Below are positions 33,111 through 42,305 of a DNA stretch of 59,412 bases, in pieces. The notes below the pieces were generated by a model. The model ran no database searches, was not told the DNA's origin, and saw only the letters and a list, made by a program, of their open reading frames with translations. Numbering within the stretch: position 1 is the first letter of the stretch; every line of letters starts with the position of its first letter. Source of the stretch: Xenorhabdus khoisanae (lineage in GTDB: Bacteria; Pseudomonadota; Gammaproteobacteria; Enterobacterales; Enterobacteriaceae); contig NZ_LFCV01000015.1 in assembly GCF_001037465.1 (NCBI RefSeq), positions 1-59,412 on the forward strand. Direction: 5' to 3'. Both the position numbers and the translations under genes were made by a program.

Positions 33111-33894
33111 AACTCAGCCAATCAGGATGCTGCTGCCAAATTGCAAAATTGACCAACAACCCAGCCGGAACCAGCATATTGTTCATAATTGCCAGTGTTC
33201 CGGCATCCACTTGGGTTGCGCCATAGTTCCACATGAAGTAACCAATGCCTGATGCACCAATTCCCAGCCAAATCAGGACGCCCCACTGTATCTGAGTTGT
33301 CGGTAATTTTTGCGGATCACCAAACATCAGCCAGCCAATGATGGCAACAACACAAGCGCCCAGATAGAACCACGAAAACGCCACTTTCTGTGGAATTGGA
33401 TGGACTTCCATCAAACGCTTATACCCAACCTGCCCCATCGCAAAGAAAATATTCGCCAATTGCACCAGCACCAAACCAATCCAAAAAGATTCACTCAATC
33501 GGTCATAACGAATAATCGCTGCGCCAGCCACAGCCAGCAAAGAACTCAGAGCATATCCCCAACGCAGCCGCTGGCGCCCCATCAAATCATAAATCAATGT
33601 GACATAAAGCGGAGTCATGATGGTAAACAGCAAAAACTCTGCCACAGTCAGGTAGTAATAAGCATGAAACACAAATAAGTACATCACACCAAGCTGACAA
33701 GCACCGACGGCCATATACAGTGAAATAATTTTCAATGATAGACCACGCCAGCGCAAAAATGGCAAAAACACCATTGCCGCCAGCACTACCCTGACAAGAA
33801 CTGAAAACCAGCTATCAACCTGACCAGCGAGATAGACACCGATCAGGCTAAATGAAGCGGCCCACAAAAAGGTTGTGATTGTTAACAGCCACAT
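32995..33894 (-). CDS. yigM: EamA-family transporter YigM (biotin transporter type)
   Basis: This gene encodes a 299-residue, ten-helix drug/metabolite-type permease (two EamA repeats, about 1-135 and 145-285). It starts [20 protein letters not shown] and has the length of E. coli YigM, which was shown to import biotin. It sits next to metR as in E. coli. The C-terminal ~38 residues are encoded on the strand opposite the end of metR. Substrate is inferred from orthology. Confidence 0.87.
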   Translation of the reverse strand: MWLLTITTFLWAASFSLIGVYLAGQVDSWFSVLVRVVLAAMVFLPFLRWRGLSLKIISLYMAVGACQLGVMYLFVFHAYYYLTVAEFLLFTIMTPLYVTLIYDLMGRQRLRWGYALSSLLAVAGAAIIRYDRLSESFWIGLVLVQLANIFFAMGQVGYKRLMEVHPIPQKVAFSWFYLGACVVAIIGWLMFGDPQKLPTTQIQWGVLIWLGIGASGIGYFMWNYGATQVDAGTLAIMNNMLVPAGLLVNFAIWQQHPDWLSFTIGGSLIVASLWVHHRWMLKPASQKVNCPPRAGEQNE

Positions 33895-33917
33895 AATTTA
33901 TTGGTCTTTACCTACAT

Positions 33918-35567
33918 TTATTGATCATTTCCCACTAAAAGCGCTTCAAGCAAATCCAGATCATGCAGCAGCGATTGTAGTGTTTCATTACTAATCTTAC
34001 GGGTTGCACGCAAATGGTACAGTTCTCCTCGTTCAGCCCTTAATGCCGTTAAGCGGAAACGACGCTCCAGCTCTTCAACCATCAAGTTATGTTCGATTTC
34101 ATCCATACCCGCAGTTCGACGCCGCAAATAACCGATAACTCGGGAAGCGATTTCACTAATGTCTTCTGCATCGAGTTTCTCTTCCGTACTGGCAGATAAA
34201 CGTTCTTCCATCTTATTCATACTGACAATCGCAACTTCAGCCATTGCTGCTTTTGCCATTCTGATTTCATTGAGATCCGCCAATTTATCGCCCACTTTCA
34301 TGCCACGAAGCAGCAAAGGTAAAGCAATAACCCCCATAAACAGGGAGAGCAGAATCACACCTGCTGAAATGAAAATCAACTGATAACGAGCCGGGAACGG
34401 ATCACCATCCGGCAAAAAGAGGGGGATAGACAACGCACCCGCCAGTGTAATTGCACCACGAACACCAGCAAACGAAGCCAGCCACAATTCACGGGTTGTG
34501 TAAGAAGCAAACTCCAGCGGTTTCTTCTTCATTAATACTTTGCTGCTATTTTTCATCAGCCACAACCAAGCGAACCGCAGTAATAGCAGCGCTACGTAAA
34601 TGATACCTACGGCAGAGAACAGCATCCACGTCTCAACTTGCGGATCAAGTTCAGCCTGAGCGACAGAAGTTTCCCAAATACCCGGCAATTGCAGCCCCAG
34701 CATGATGAATACAAGGCCATTGAAGACGAAGGCCAGCATTCCCCATACGCTATCAGCCCGCAGACGCATATCCAGTGGTGCATTACGGATCACCCCTGCT
34801 TTACTGATCGTCATACCAGCAGCCACTGCTGCCAGAATACCGGATACACCGATATGTTCAGCAATCATGTAGGAAGCGAATGGCAACAACATCATGAACA
34901 TGATTTGAGTTGCAGGATCATCCCCACTCCAGCGACTCATCAGCCGGAGGGATTTACTGTATAGCAATGTGACAGCAATACCAGAAGCCAGTCCACCAAG
35001 CGCAACTAAGAAAAACTTCATCGTTGCACCAGTGACGGTAAAGGCCATTGTTCCCATGGCAATTGCCACAGCAAATTTCAGAGCCACCAGACCAGAAGCA
35101 TCATTCATCAATGCTTCTCCTTCCAGTATGCTCATCATATTTTTAGGAATACGCCCTTTTCCAACAATTGATGATAATGCAACCGCATCAGTAGGTGATA
35201 ACACTGCCGCCAGTGCAAAAGCAGCAATAAGTGAGATACTCGGCAGTAACCAGTGAATTAAATAGCCAATACCGGCAACCGTCACTAATACCAATACTAA
35301 AACTAAAATAACAATTTCACGTCCATGCTGGAAAAACTCTCTAGTCGGTGTTTTCCAGCCATCAACAAATAACAAAGGAGGGATAAGTAAAACGAGGAAT
35401 AATTCTGGATCGAAAGTAACGTGTAAACCAAAATGAGGCCAAGCGAGCAGTGCTCCCATTGCTATTTGCACTATAGGCAAGGGGACACGGAACGGAATCA
35501 TTTTAGTAAGAACACCAGAAACTGACACCACCAAAATCAAAATCAAGATAGTAAAGAATATTTCCAT
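33918..35567 (-). CDS. yjcE: Na+/H+ antiporter of the CPA1 family (YjcE-like)
   Basis: This gene encodes a 549-residue inner-membrane antiporter with about 12 helices and a cytoplasmic, Glu/Arg-rich C-terminal domain (about 400-549). The ion-binding region is AAVLSPTDAVALSSI and ALMNDASGLVALKF, and the CPA1-typical SFAGVRGAITLAGAL follows. The start at 35567 has AAGGG at 5 nt and gives exactly the length of E. coli YjcE; a start seven codons earlier (35588) is possible. It lies downstream of ghxP on the same strand, as yjcD-yjcE in E. coli. Confidence 0.9.
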   Translation of the reverse strand: MEIFFTILILILVVSVSGVLTKMIPFRVPLPIVQIAMGALLAWPHFGLHVTFDPELFLVLLIPPLLFVDGWKTPTREFFQHGREIVILVLVLVLVTVAGIGYLIHWLLPSISLIAAFALAAVLSPTDAVALSSIVGKGRIPKNMMSILEGEALMNDASGLVALKFAVAIAMGTMAFTVTGATMKFFLVALGGLASGIAVTLLYSKSLRLMSRWSGDDPATQIMFMMLLPFASYMIAEHIGVSGILAAVAAGMTISKAGVIRNAPLDMRLRADSVWGMLAFVFNGLVFIMLGLQLPGIWETSVAQAELDPQVETWMLFSAVGIIYVALLLLRFAWLWLMKNSSKVLMKKKPLEFASYTTRELWLASFAGVRGAITLAGALSIPLFLPDGDPFPARYQLIFISAGVILLSLFMGVIALPLLLRGMKVGDKLADLNEIRMAKAAMAEVAIVSMNKMEERLSASTEEKLDAEDISEIASRVIGYLRRRTAGMDEIEHNLMVEELERRFRLTALRAERGELYHLRATRKISNETLQSLLHDLDLLEALLVGNDQ

Positions 35568-35792
35568 GTTACCCTTACAAATTGCCAAAAATCCGTCGGT
35601 GAAAAGATTGTGACTGTTTTTTACTTTTAATAACAGCGCTAATAAGCATAAATATTGTAGTTATTAAAGAAAATCAAAAAACAATCACATTATGAATCAA
35701 TGACCAATAAGCCATTTGTTCATTTTATATTTATCGGTGAGAGTGTGCTGAAAAATTAGCACATTTTGAGATGTGTCCGACGATGAAGGGAA

Positions 35793-35820
35793 TGCGCAAA
35801 CTTCGATCGTTTGCGCACGT
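35793..35820. terminator. Hairpin after ghxP with PurR-like arms
   Basis: TGCGCAAAC and GTTTGCGCA pair around the 7-nt loop TTCGATC. The hairpin begins 12 bp after the ghxP stop. On the ghxP strand no U-run follows, so termination would be weak; on the other strand CGTTCTTTT follows. The arms resemble the two halves of a PurR box. Confidence 0.5.
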
Positions 35821-35828
35821 TCTTTTAA

Positions 35829-37175
35829 TCAGATAGCCCAGTTTCCGGCATAAAATATCACTAATGCGATAGTAAGAATAACCGTGCCAATATTCAGCTT
35901 ACGCCATTCACCAGAAAGAATACGCCCAACAACCAGCACACTAAAGCCCAGCATAATTCCTGTCACAATATTGCAAGTCAGCACGATAAACACCGCACAC
36001 AGCAAGCCTGACATCGCATCAATAGAATCATCAAAGTTCAGCTTCCGCACATTACTCAGCATCAGTAACCCGACATACATCAAAGCAGGAGCTGTCGCAT
36101 AGGAAGGAACCAAATACGATAATGGAGACAGGAATAAAATCAGCAGGAATAAAATACCTACAACGGAAGCAGTTAAACCGGTTTTCCCACCTGCCGCCGT
36201 TCCCGCCGCAGATTCGATATAAACTGCGGCAGGAGAGGAACCAACCGCACCGGCGAAGATACTGCTGACAGAATCAGCGGTCAATGCCTTACCGCCACTG
36301 ATAATCTGGCCGCCCTTGTCCAATAAATTCGCCTGCCCGGCTACAGCCCGAATCGTTCCTGTCGCATCAAATATCGCAGTCATTATCAACGCCAGAACGC
36401 TCGGTAGCACTACAGGCTGTAAGGCACCCATTATATCCATACTAAACATCAGGGATAAGCCATCTTCCCCCAACGTAGGAAATTTAAAAATCCCTTGATA
36501 TTTTACGGCAGGATCAAAAATCAAGCCGATAATTGAGATTGCAATAATTACCAGCAAAATACCACCGGGAATTTTTTTTCGCTCCAGAGCAATAATACCC
36601 GCTAACCCCAATAACGTCATCAGCACAGGAAAAGCCGTCAGCGATCCGAACGCAACGGGTAAACCTGCATGTGGATTCTTAATGACCAGCCCAACCCCAT
36701 TTGCTGCAATCAACAACAGAAATAGCCCGATACCAATACCTGCCCCATGCGCAATTCCCATTGGTATATTGCGCAAAATCCATGAACGTATCCCTGTTAC
36801 TGAAATGATCGTAAACAAACATCCCATCAGGAAAACAGCTCCCAGCGCCACAGGAACACTCACCTGTTGACCTAATACCAAGCTGAACGCAGTAAATGCA
36901 GTCAACGAGATTGCACAGCCAATCGCCATCGGCAAATTAACCCACAACCCCATCAATAATGAACCAAAGCCCGTCACCAAACAGACAGAAATAAATACGG
37001 CAGTATGGGGAAATCCGGCTTGTCCAAGCATACCCGGTACTACAATAACGGAATACACCATCGCCAAAAATGTTGTTAATCCAGCGAGAACTTCCTGACG
37101 TACCGTCGATCCGCGTTCAGTAATCTTAAAATACTTATCGAGTTTGCATTGAGTTGGTGCCTGCGTACCAGACAT
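35829..37175 (-). CDS. ghxP: Guanine/hypoxanthine permease GhxP
   Basis: This gene encodes a 448-residue NCS2/AzgA-type purine:H+ symporter. [76 protein letters not shown] and the C-terminal [20 protein letters not shown] are nearly the same as in E. coli GhxP (YjcD), which favours guanine/hypoxanthine over adenine as substrate. Two PurR-type boxes lie 80 and 145 bp upstream, so repression by PurR with hypoxanthine or guanine is expected. The antiporter gene follows. Confidence 0.94.
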   Translation of the reverse strand: MSGTQAPTQCKLDKYFKITERGSTVRQEVLAGLTTFLAMVYSVIVVPGMLGQAGFPHTAVFISVCLVTGFGSLLMGLWVNLPMAIGCAISLTAFTAFSLVLGQQVSVPVALGAVFLMGCLFTIISVTGIRSWILRNIPMGIAHGAGIGIGLFLLLIAANGVGLVIKNPHAGLPVAFGSLTAFPVLMTLLGLAGIIALERKKIPGGILLVIIAISIIGLIFDPAVKYQGIFKFPTLGEDGLSLMFSMDIMGALQPVVLPSVLALIMTAIFDATGTIRAVAGQANLLDKGGQIISGGKALTADSVSSIFAGAVGSSPAAVYIESAAGTAAGGKTGLTASVVGILFLLILFLSPLSYLVPSYATAPALMYVGLLMLSNVRKLNFDDSIDAMSGLLCAVFIVLTCNIVTGIMLGFSVLVVGRILSGEWRKLNIGTVILTIALVIFYAGNWAI

Positions 37176-37254
37176 GTTTTTCCCCTGCTTTCTGTTGACT
37201 ATTTCGCTAAAAAATCTATCGTCATTTCTCCCTACCCTGCCTTACGGAACGCCA

Positions 37255-37270
37255 ACGAAAACGATTACGT
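37255..37270. promoter_or_regulatory. PurR box 1 upstream of ghxP
   Basis: ACGAAAACGATTACGT matches the PurR consensus ACGCAAACGTTTGCGT at 13 of 16 positions. It is 80 bp before the ghxP start, close to where a promoter should lie. Confidence 0.75.
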
Positions 37271-37319
37271 CACCGGATAAAAAAATCCGTGCTGTACTCA
37301 TCGGTTCAGCCATTCGTTT

Positions 37320-37335
37320 GCGCAATCGTTTGGCT
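37320..37335. promoter_or_regulatory. PurR box 2 upstream of ghxP
   Basis: GCGCAATCGTTTGGCT matches the PurR consensus at 12 of 16 positions. It is 65 bp upstream of box 1, about six helical turns, so the two could be bound cooperatively. Confidence 0.55.
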
Positions 37336-37340
37336 TTTAA

Positions 37341-37800
37341 GGCAAAAAAATAGTGAGAAAATTTGAGGCGAATGATTATCCAGTGAATCGGGGATAAGAA
37401 TCAAGCGATAATCATAAATTTTGTGGTGGAAATTCTGTTTGTTTGTACAGTTTTTTATTTATCTAATTCAAGATTAGATATTTTTATTGATAGAAGAAAT
37501 AGGTGACAAAAAGACCATCCTATTTGTCAATCTAACAACTTATATTTGTATAAATTTTTTTTACCCTGGAACTATTCACTTTGATCGATTGATTTTAAAT
37601 GCAATTGCCACACCATCAACTTTATCTGGTAACAGCTTATTATTAGTTATTAGGATAAAAGTTGGGCTTAAATAAATATTTAACCTTTCGTCATAATCAA
37701 TATATTGATCAAAGATGAATATAACTGAAAATTTATGCTCTGTATATTTACGGGATAACTTGTTAAAATTGACGAATATTTACTCAATTATTACGAGAAT
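37341..37800. other. AT-rich gene-free stretch
   Basis: Between the ghxP control region and the next gene there is about 460 bp of very AT-rich sequence. Short frames occur on both strands but none has a ribosome site with a protein-like composition. I see no repeat or RNA structure that I can name. The promoter of the following gene should be near its right edge, where TTGACG (37769) and TATAAT (37804) occur, although their 29-nt separation is too long for a single promoter. Confidence 0.4.
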
Positions 37801-37866
37801 ATGTATAATGAACTTGAAACCGTTTCTACACAATTTTCTGGTGGTCCTACTGATTGGGGGCAAAAT

Positions 37867-38505
37867 ATGTCGAGTTATAACAACACAACAGGGGAACCAA
37901 TAATGCCTTATTTGATTCCTGATGCAGAATTCAATCGTAAGTTACATACTTCTGAGAGAAATAGGGAACATACCAAAACTTTTCTGGAAAATGGCGCAAA
38001 AGATTTCACTTTTCCAGGGTTCATCGCCCCTTATGGATACCGTTTTGTAAAATCTCTCAAACAAGATCAATTTCGCATGATAACTACAGGTGATAATCCG
38101 GAAACCGTTTACGCAGTTATGCTTACATTCCGCAAAGATATTATCATCGATAAAGAAACATGTACTCAAATCATGGTATGGCGTACTTTTTCCGCTGAAC
38201 ACCAAGATGCTGTAAGTGGTTTCCCAAGGCAGTTCTTCAAATACCTATTAGAAAACTACAGCATTATTGTCACTGATGAAGAACAAACAGGCGATGGTAA
38301 ACGCTTTTGGCAAGTAATGATTGCATGGTCTATTTCAACGAAATATCACGTCTATGTCTCTGATGGAACAGAGATAGATCGTCCATTAACACAAATTTCA
38401 TCAATGGATGAACTTATTGGAAAGTGGGAAGCATTCTGTTGGGGACATGATGCCGAAGTACACCGCCATCGCCTGATTGTTATCAGCAAAAATGATCTGC
38501 TATAA
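37867..38505 (+). CDS. Hypothetical protein, unknown family
   Basis: I do not recognise this protein. From the ATG at 37867 (GGGGGC 5-10 nt upstream) it has 212 residues; an internal ATG at 37903 with GGGGAAC upstream (MPYLIPDAEFNRKL) is equally plausible, and a frame continues up to 37801. It is soluble (no signal peptide or membrane helix) and rich in aromatic and charged residues: FTFPGFIAPYGYRFVKSL, VYAVMLTFRKDIII, QIMVWRTFSAEHQD, KRFWQVMIAWSIS, and a C-terminal HRHRLIVISKNDLL. Monocistronic between ghxP and ybiU on the plus strand. The composition and context suggest an accessory, possibly phage-derived, gene; function unknown. Confidence 0.72.
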   Translation: MSSYNNTTGEPIMPYLIPDAEFNRKLHTSERNREHTKTFLENGAKDFTFPGFIAPYGYRFVKSLKQDQFRMITTGDNPETVYAVMLTFRKDIIIDKETCTQIMVWRTFSAEHQDAVSGFPRQFFKYLLENYSIIVTDEEQTGDGKRFWQVMIAWSISTKYHVYVSDGTEIDRPLTQISSMDELIGKWEAFCWGHDAEVHRHRLIVISKNDLL

Positions 38506-38598
38506 AAGACATCAGATTTGGAGGTAAATACAGACAAATTTACTGCTATCTGCTCATAAAAACAATAAGCCAATCATGCTGAACGAACGGGGTATACG

Positions 38599-39861
38599 AT
38601 GAATATATCTTTTACTTCTACAATCTTTCCAGATGATTACCGCCAAAAAATCCGCCAGATGAAACAGGCCATGCGCAATCAAATAGGCGATGTTGAAAGT
38701 CTATTCAATCAAGTCTGTGACAAAATAGAAAAAGAACTCATCGCTGCGCGGGAAGATGAAAAAACCACAGGGAGTGCCTGGCCTGAAATCCACTGCCGTG
38801 ATTTGGCCGAAAACCAAATCCCGATAGAAACCATACAAAAAATTAAACGCCGTGGGTGTTTGATTGTCAGACAAAATTTTCCCCGTGATACCGCGCTTGC
38901 ATGGGATAAATCCATGCTTGATTACCTTGAAGGAAACCATTTCGATACTGTTTATCAAGGCACCGGCGATAATTATTTCAGCAACCTGAAAGCCTCTCGC
39001 CCGGAAATTTATCCAATTTACTGGTCGCAGGCACAGATGCAGGCCCGACAAAGTGAAGAAATTGCAAAGGTACAATCTTTTCTCAATCACCTGTGGAAAT
39101 ATGAATCTGCCGGAACACGTTGGTTTGAACCTGATATCAGCATGATCTATCCCGACCGTATTCGCCGCAGGCCACCGGGTACGACATCCAAAGGGCTTGG
39201 CGCTCATACGGATTCCGGCGCTTTAGAGCGTTGGCTACATCCTACTTATCAAAAAGTATTCAGAAATATTTTCAATAACCGATTTGCAGAATACGATCCC
39301 TGGGATGCTGCGCATCGTCCGGATATGAATGAATACGAACTGGATAACGTCACCCGATGTTCGGTTTTTCGCACTTTTCAGGGGTGGACAGCGCTGGCAG
39401 ATATGACGCTCAATCAGGGGCTTCTGCATGTTGTCCCCGTGCCAGAAGCGATGGCCTATTTGTTGTTACGGCCCCTGCTCCATGATGTGCCCGAAGATGA
39501 ACTCTGTGGCGTTGCTCCCGGCAAAGCACTGCCAACTACCGAAAAATGGCACCCTCACCTCGCCCGTGGGCTATGTAGTATTCCATCATTACAGGCCGGT
39601 GACTCTGTTTGGTGGCATTGTGATCTCATCCATTCCGTTGCTCCTGTGGAAAATCAACAAGGCTGGGGGAATGTCATGTATATCCCTGCTGCTCCTCTGT
39701 GTGACAGAAATCTGGCTTATGCGCATAAAGTTGCAGAATCACTTGAGAAAGGCTCATCTCCGGCAGATTTTCCCCGTGAAGACTATGAAATAAACTGGAA
39801 AAATCGCTTCACTGCCGCTGACTTAAACTCGATTGGCCTGCGTGGGCTCGGTTTAGAATAA
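38599..39861 (+). CDS. ybiU: YbiU/DUF1479 family Fe(II)/2-oxoglutarate dioxygenase-like protein
   Basis: This gene encodes a 420-residue protein, very close in sequence and length to E. coli YbiU (421). Candidate metal ligands are His and Asp in GLGAHTDSGALERW (HxD) and a distal His in WWHCDLIHSVAPVENQQGWG, with Arg/Asn nearby, so a cupin-type dioxygenase fold is likely. PDRIRRRPPGTTSKG and SRPEIYPIYWSQAQMQARQS are strongly conserved. The substrate is unknown. GGGG at 7 nt precedes the ATG. Confidence 0.9.
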   Translation: MNISFTSTIFPDDYRQKIRQMKQAMRNQIGDVESLFNQVCDKIEKELIAAREDEKTTGSAWPEIHCRDLAENQIPIETIQKIKRRGCLIVRQNFPRDTALAWDKSMLDYLEGNHFDTVYQGTGDNYFSNLKASRPEIYPIYWSQAQMQARQSEEIAKVQSFLNHLWKYESAGTRWFEPDISMIYPDRIRRRPPGTTSKGLGAHTDSGALERWLHPTYQKVFRNIFNNRFAEYDPWDAAHRPDMNEYELDNVTRCSVFRTFQGWTALADMTLNQGLLHVVPVPEAMAYLLLRPLLHDVPEDELCGVAPGKALPTTEKWHPHLARGLCSIPSLQAGDSVWWHCDLIHSVAPVENQQGWGNVMYIPAAPLCDRNLAYAHKVAESLEKGSSPADFPREDYEINWKNRFTAADLNSIGLRGLGLE

Positions 39862-39868
39862 ACCACTC

Positions 39869-39900
39869 ACCTAACACTGGCACCGTTGTCGGTGTTAGGT
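39869..39900 (+). terminator. Hairpin after ybiU
   Basis: ACCTAACAC and GTGTTAGGT form a perfect 9-bp stem around a 14-nt loop, 8 bp after the ybiU stop. No clear U-run follows, so it may be a weak terminator or an mRNA 3'-end stabiliser. Confidence 0.5.
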
Positions 39901-39993
39901 ATCTCAACAATATCGATATATTTTTATGCGGCCTTTATGCCCAACCTTGTGTAAAATCCCCTCAATTTGAGTTTTGATCGGTTCATTAGAACA

Positions 39994-40058
39994 TATACCT
40001 ATAGATTTCAAATTGCAGCACAGCTAACAAAGAAGCAACTTGAAAGATGAAAGGAATA
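39994..40058. repeat. ERIC-like element, 65-bp deletion form
   Basis: TATACCTATAGATTTCAAAT at the left and CAACTTGAAAGATGAAAGGA at the right match the ERIC termini with some drift, and almost the whole centre is lost. It lies 31 bp before the glk start, so it may be in the glk leader. Confidence 0.75.
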
Positions 40059-40089
40059 GACCATTTCGTAAGACTTAAGGAGATACACC

Positions 40090-41058
40090 ATGACAACTTA
40101 TGCTCTGGTAGGCGATATCGGCGGCACAAATGCACGTCTGGCATTATGTGATGTGGATACCGGGCAACTGAGCGCAGTCGAATTATATCCTTGCGCGGAT
40201 TATGCATCACTTGAAATCGTTATCCGCCATTATCTGGAACAACATAACTGCGAAATCAATGATAGCTGCATCGCCATTGCCTGCCCAGTGACGGATGATG
40301 TCATCAGTATGACCAATCACAGTTGGCGTTTTTCCGTCAGCCAAATGAAAGCGTCTCTGGGATGGAAGCGTTTTGAAGTGATTAACGATTTCACCGCCGT
40401 TTCCCTCGCGATTCCGGTCTTAGGTGCAGATGATGTCATTCAAATTGGCGGAAAACAACCTCAGGCTAAACGCCCTATTGCTGTTTATGGTGCTGGAACC
40501 GGACTGGGTGTCGCCCATCTTATTCACACCGGAACTCAGTGGATGAGCCTGCCGGGAGAAGGGGGTCATGTAGATTTTGCGCCGGACAGCGTGGAAGAAG
40601 ATCATATGTTGAGTGTATTACGAGAAGAATATGGTCATGTTTCTGCTGAACGTATCCTTTCCGGGCCCGGGTTGGTAAATATTTATCGTTCGCTGATGAA
40701 ACTTAACGATCAGCCAGCGGAAGATCTGACTCCCAGAGAGATTTCCGATCGCGCACTAAGTGGAAGCTGCCCTACCTGCAAGCAGGCGTTAGAACTTTTC
40801 TGTACAGCTTTGGGGCGTTTTGGCGGCAATCTGGCACTGAATATTGGTGCATTCGGCGGCGTTTACATTGCAGGTGGCATCGTCCCACGTTTCCTTGATT
40901 TCTTCCAAAAATCGGGATTCCGGCAAGGATTTGAAAACAAAGGCCGGTTTACAGGTTATGTGCAGGACATTCCTGTATACCTGATTACTCATGATAAGCC
41001 AGGATTATTGGGTGCAGGTTCTTATATTCGCCAATCGCTGGGTAAAACGATTGGTTAA
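40090..41058 (+). CDS. glk: Glucokinase Glk
   Basis: This gene encodes a 322-residue cytoplasmic glucokinase (E. coli 321) that phosphorylates free glucose with ATP. The N-terminal phosphate loop is [14 protein letters not shown]; catalytic Asp and substrate residues are in [39 protein letters not shown] and [13 protein letters not shown] are the other signatures. AAGGAG lies 8 nt before the ATG. Monocistronic; an ERIC-like repeat lies in its leader region. Confidence 0.97.
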   Translation: MTTYALVGDIGGTNARLALCDVDTGQLSAVELYPCADYASLEIVIRHYLEQHNCEINDSCIAIACPVTDDVISMTNHSWRFSVSQMKASLGWKRFEVINDFTAVSLAIPVLGADDVIQIGGKQPQAKRPIAVYGAGTGLGVAHLIHTGTQWMSLPGEGGHVDFAPDSVEEDHMLSVLREEYGHVSAERILSGPGLVNIYRSLMKLNDQPAEDLTPREISDRALSGSCPTCKQALELFCTALGRFGGNLALNIGAFGGVYIAGGIVPRFLDFFQKSGFRQGFENKGRFTGYVQDIPVYLITHDKPGLLGAGSYIRQSLGKTIG

Positions 41059-41128
41059 ATAGATTTGATATATCTTTTCCCCATGCTATTTACTTGATTT
41101 TATTATTATAATTTAAGGAGCATTTAGC

Positions 41129-41167
41129 ATGGGTAGTCAGGTTTCAAACCCTATTGTTCCCCATTAA
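41129..41167 (+). CDS. Possible 12-residue peptide ORF
   Basis: ATG with an AAGGAG ribosome site 8 nt upstream opens a 12-codon frame, MGSQVSNPIVPH, then TAA. It lies between glk and the end of the convergent regulator gene. The ribosome site is much better than chance sequence usually offers, but with only 12 codons this could be the start of a deleted gene. Function unknown. Confidence 0.3.
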   Translation: MGSQVSNPIVPH

Positions 41168-41182
41168 GAACCAGAATAGATT

Positions 41183-42151
41183 TTAAGCATGGAAAATTTT
41201 CGCTCTTACCAATTTACGATAAGCAATCGGCGTCAATTTGAAGTGTTGCTCAAATACCTTACTAAAGTAATAAGCATCCTTGAATCCTACTAATAGAGCA
41301 ATATGCAGTAAGTTTAAGCTATTATCCGTTAACAACTGTTTGGCAGTTAATAAACGATGGTTCAGTATGTATTTATGTGGTGAGACGCCAACTTGCCCTT
41401 TAAACTTGCGCAGCAAGGTACTTTCCGATACACCAACATAAGCGGCAATATCTTTAATAGTGATAGGTGAATCAATATGCTGCTTAATATAGTCTTGTGC
41501 TATCGATACCATTTCATCAAATTGCGTATTACCTCCAATCTGAAAAAACGGTTCTGATTGGAAATTTGATACTTCATGCAAAAAATGTTTTTCAATAACC
41601 TCAGCAATTGGAATACCGAAAAGCTGGGCAATCAGATAAACAAGCAGTTCTGTTTGGGAATTAATACTCCTGACACAATAAATATTGTCACAATAGGTGA
41701 TACTTGCTTTACGGTTCACATCTACCGTTGGAAAATGACGTTCAAATTTGTCATAAAAATACCAATGAGTCGTCGCTGTTTTTTCTTCAAGCAACCCCGC
41801 TTTCGCCAACCAACATACCCCCGTTCCTGTCGCAACGATAACAGCCTGATTTTCCTGTTGTCGACGCAACCACTCCAGAATATCTTCTCTACCCGCCATA
41901 GAAGCGAGTGGATTTCCCCACATGGGTGGCAGAAACACTAAATCAAAACTCACCGGATCTGAAAACCGATAATGAGAATGCAGAGTAATCTGTTCATTAT
42001 TTTTTGTTAAATCACCAATAACAGACATATGGAGAGGTTCTTCTCTCTGCTGTTTTCGGCTTCTCAAATTACTCGCACTGTTTAACATATCCGATGCCAA
42101 AGTTATCCCACTTTGCAATGCCTTATCATATAAAACAAACGCTATTCTCAT
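41183..42151 (-). CDS. GlxA-type AraC family regulator
   Basis: This gene encodes a 322-residue regulator with an N-terminal DJ-1/PfpI (class I amidotransferase-like) sensor domain (about 1-190; FVLYDKALQSGITLASDMLN and the elbow VIVATGTGVCWLAKAGLL) and a C-terminal AraC DNA-binding domain with two helix-turn-helix units (ITIKDIAAYVGVSESTLLRK and LLHIALLVGFKDAYYFSKVF). The start at 42151 has the strong site GGAGG 7 nt upstream; a longer frame to 42241 is not needed. It is divergent from the FabY-like ketosynthase and so likely controls it. The signal is unknown. Confidence 0.9.
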   Translation of the reverse strand: MRIAFVLYDKALQSGITLASDMLNSASNLRSRKQQREEPLHMSVIGDLTKNNEQITLHSHYRFSDPVSFDLVFLPPMWGNPLASMAGREDILEWLRRQQENQAVIVATGTGVCWLAKAGLLEEKTATTHWYFYDKFERHFPTVDVNRKASITYCDNIYCVRSINSQTELLVYLIAQLFGIPIAEVIEKHFLHEVSNFQSEPFFQIGGNTQFDEMVSIAQDYIKQHIDSPITIKDIAAYVGVSESTLLRKFKGQVGVSPHKYILNHRLLTAKQLLTDNSLNLLHIALLVGFKDAYYFSKVFEQHFKLTPIAYRKLVRAKIFHA

Positions 42152-42189
42152 TCTTACCTCCACATATTGCGCCAGTCTATATACCCCTA

Positions 42190-42207
42190 TTTCATTTCCA
42201 AATGAAA
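42190..42207. promoter_or_regulatory. Perfect inverted repeat in the regulator-ketosynthase intergenic region
   Basis: TTTCATTT-CC-AAATGAAA is an 18-bp perfect inverted repeat, 39 bp from the regulator start and 99 bp from the ketosynthase start. It may be an operator; AraC-type proteins more often bind direct repeats, so the assignment to the local regulator is tentative. Confidence 0.45.
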
Positions 42208-42305
42208 GATATGATGACCATATTCTGAGTTTTAATGACATGAATGTCAGTGTTCATAAATTATTCTAACTGATAGACTCCAATAAAAACCTTTTGGAGT
42301 TCATG

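Noticed and set aside
37487..37675. 62-codon plus-strand frame in the AT-rich gap
   Set aside because: No ribosome site, low-complexity composition and no family resemblance.
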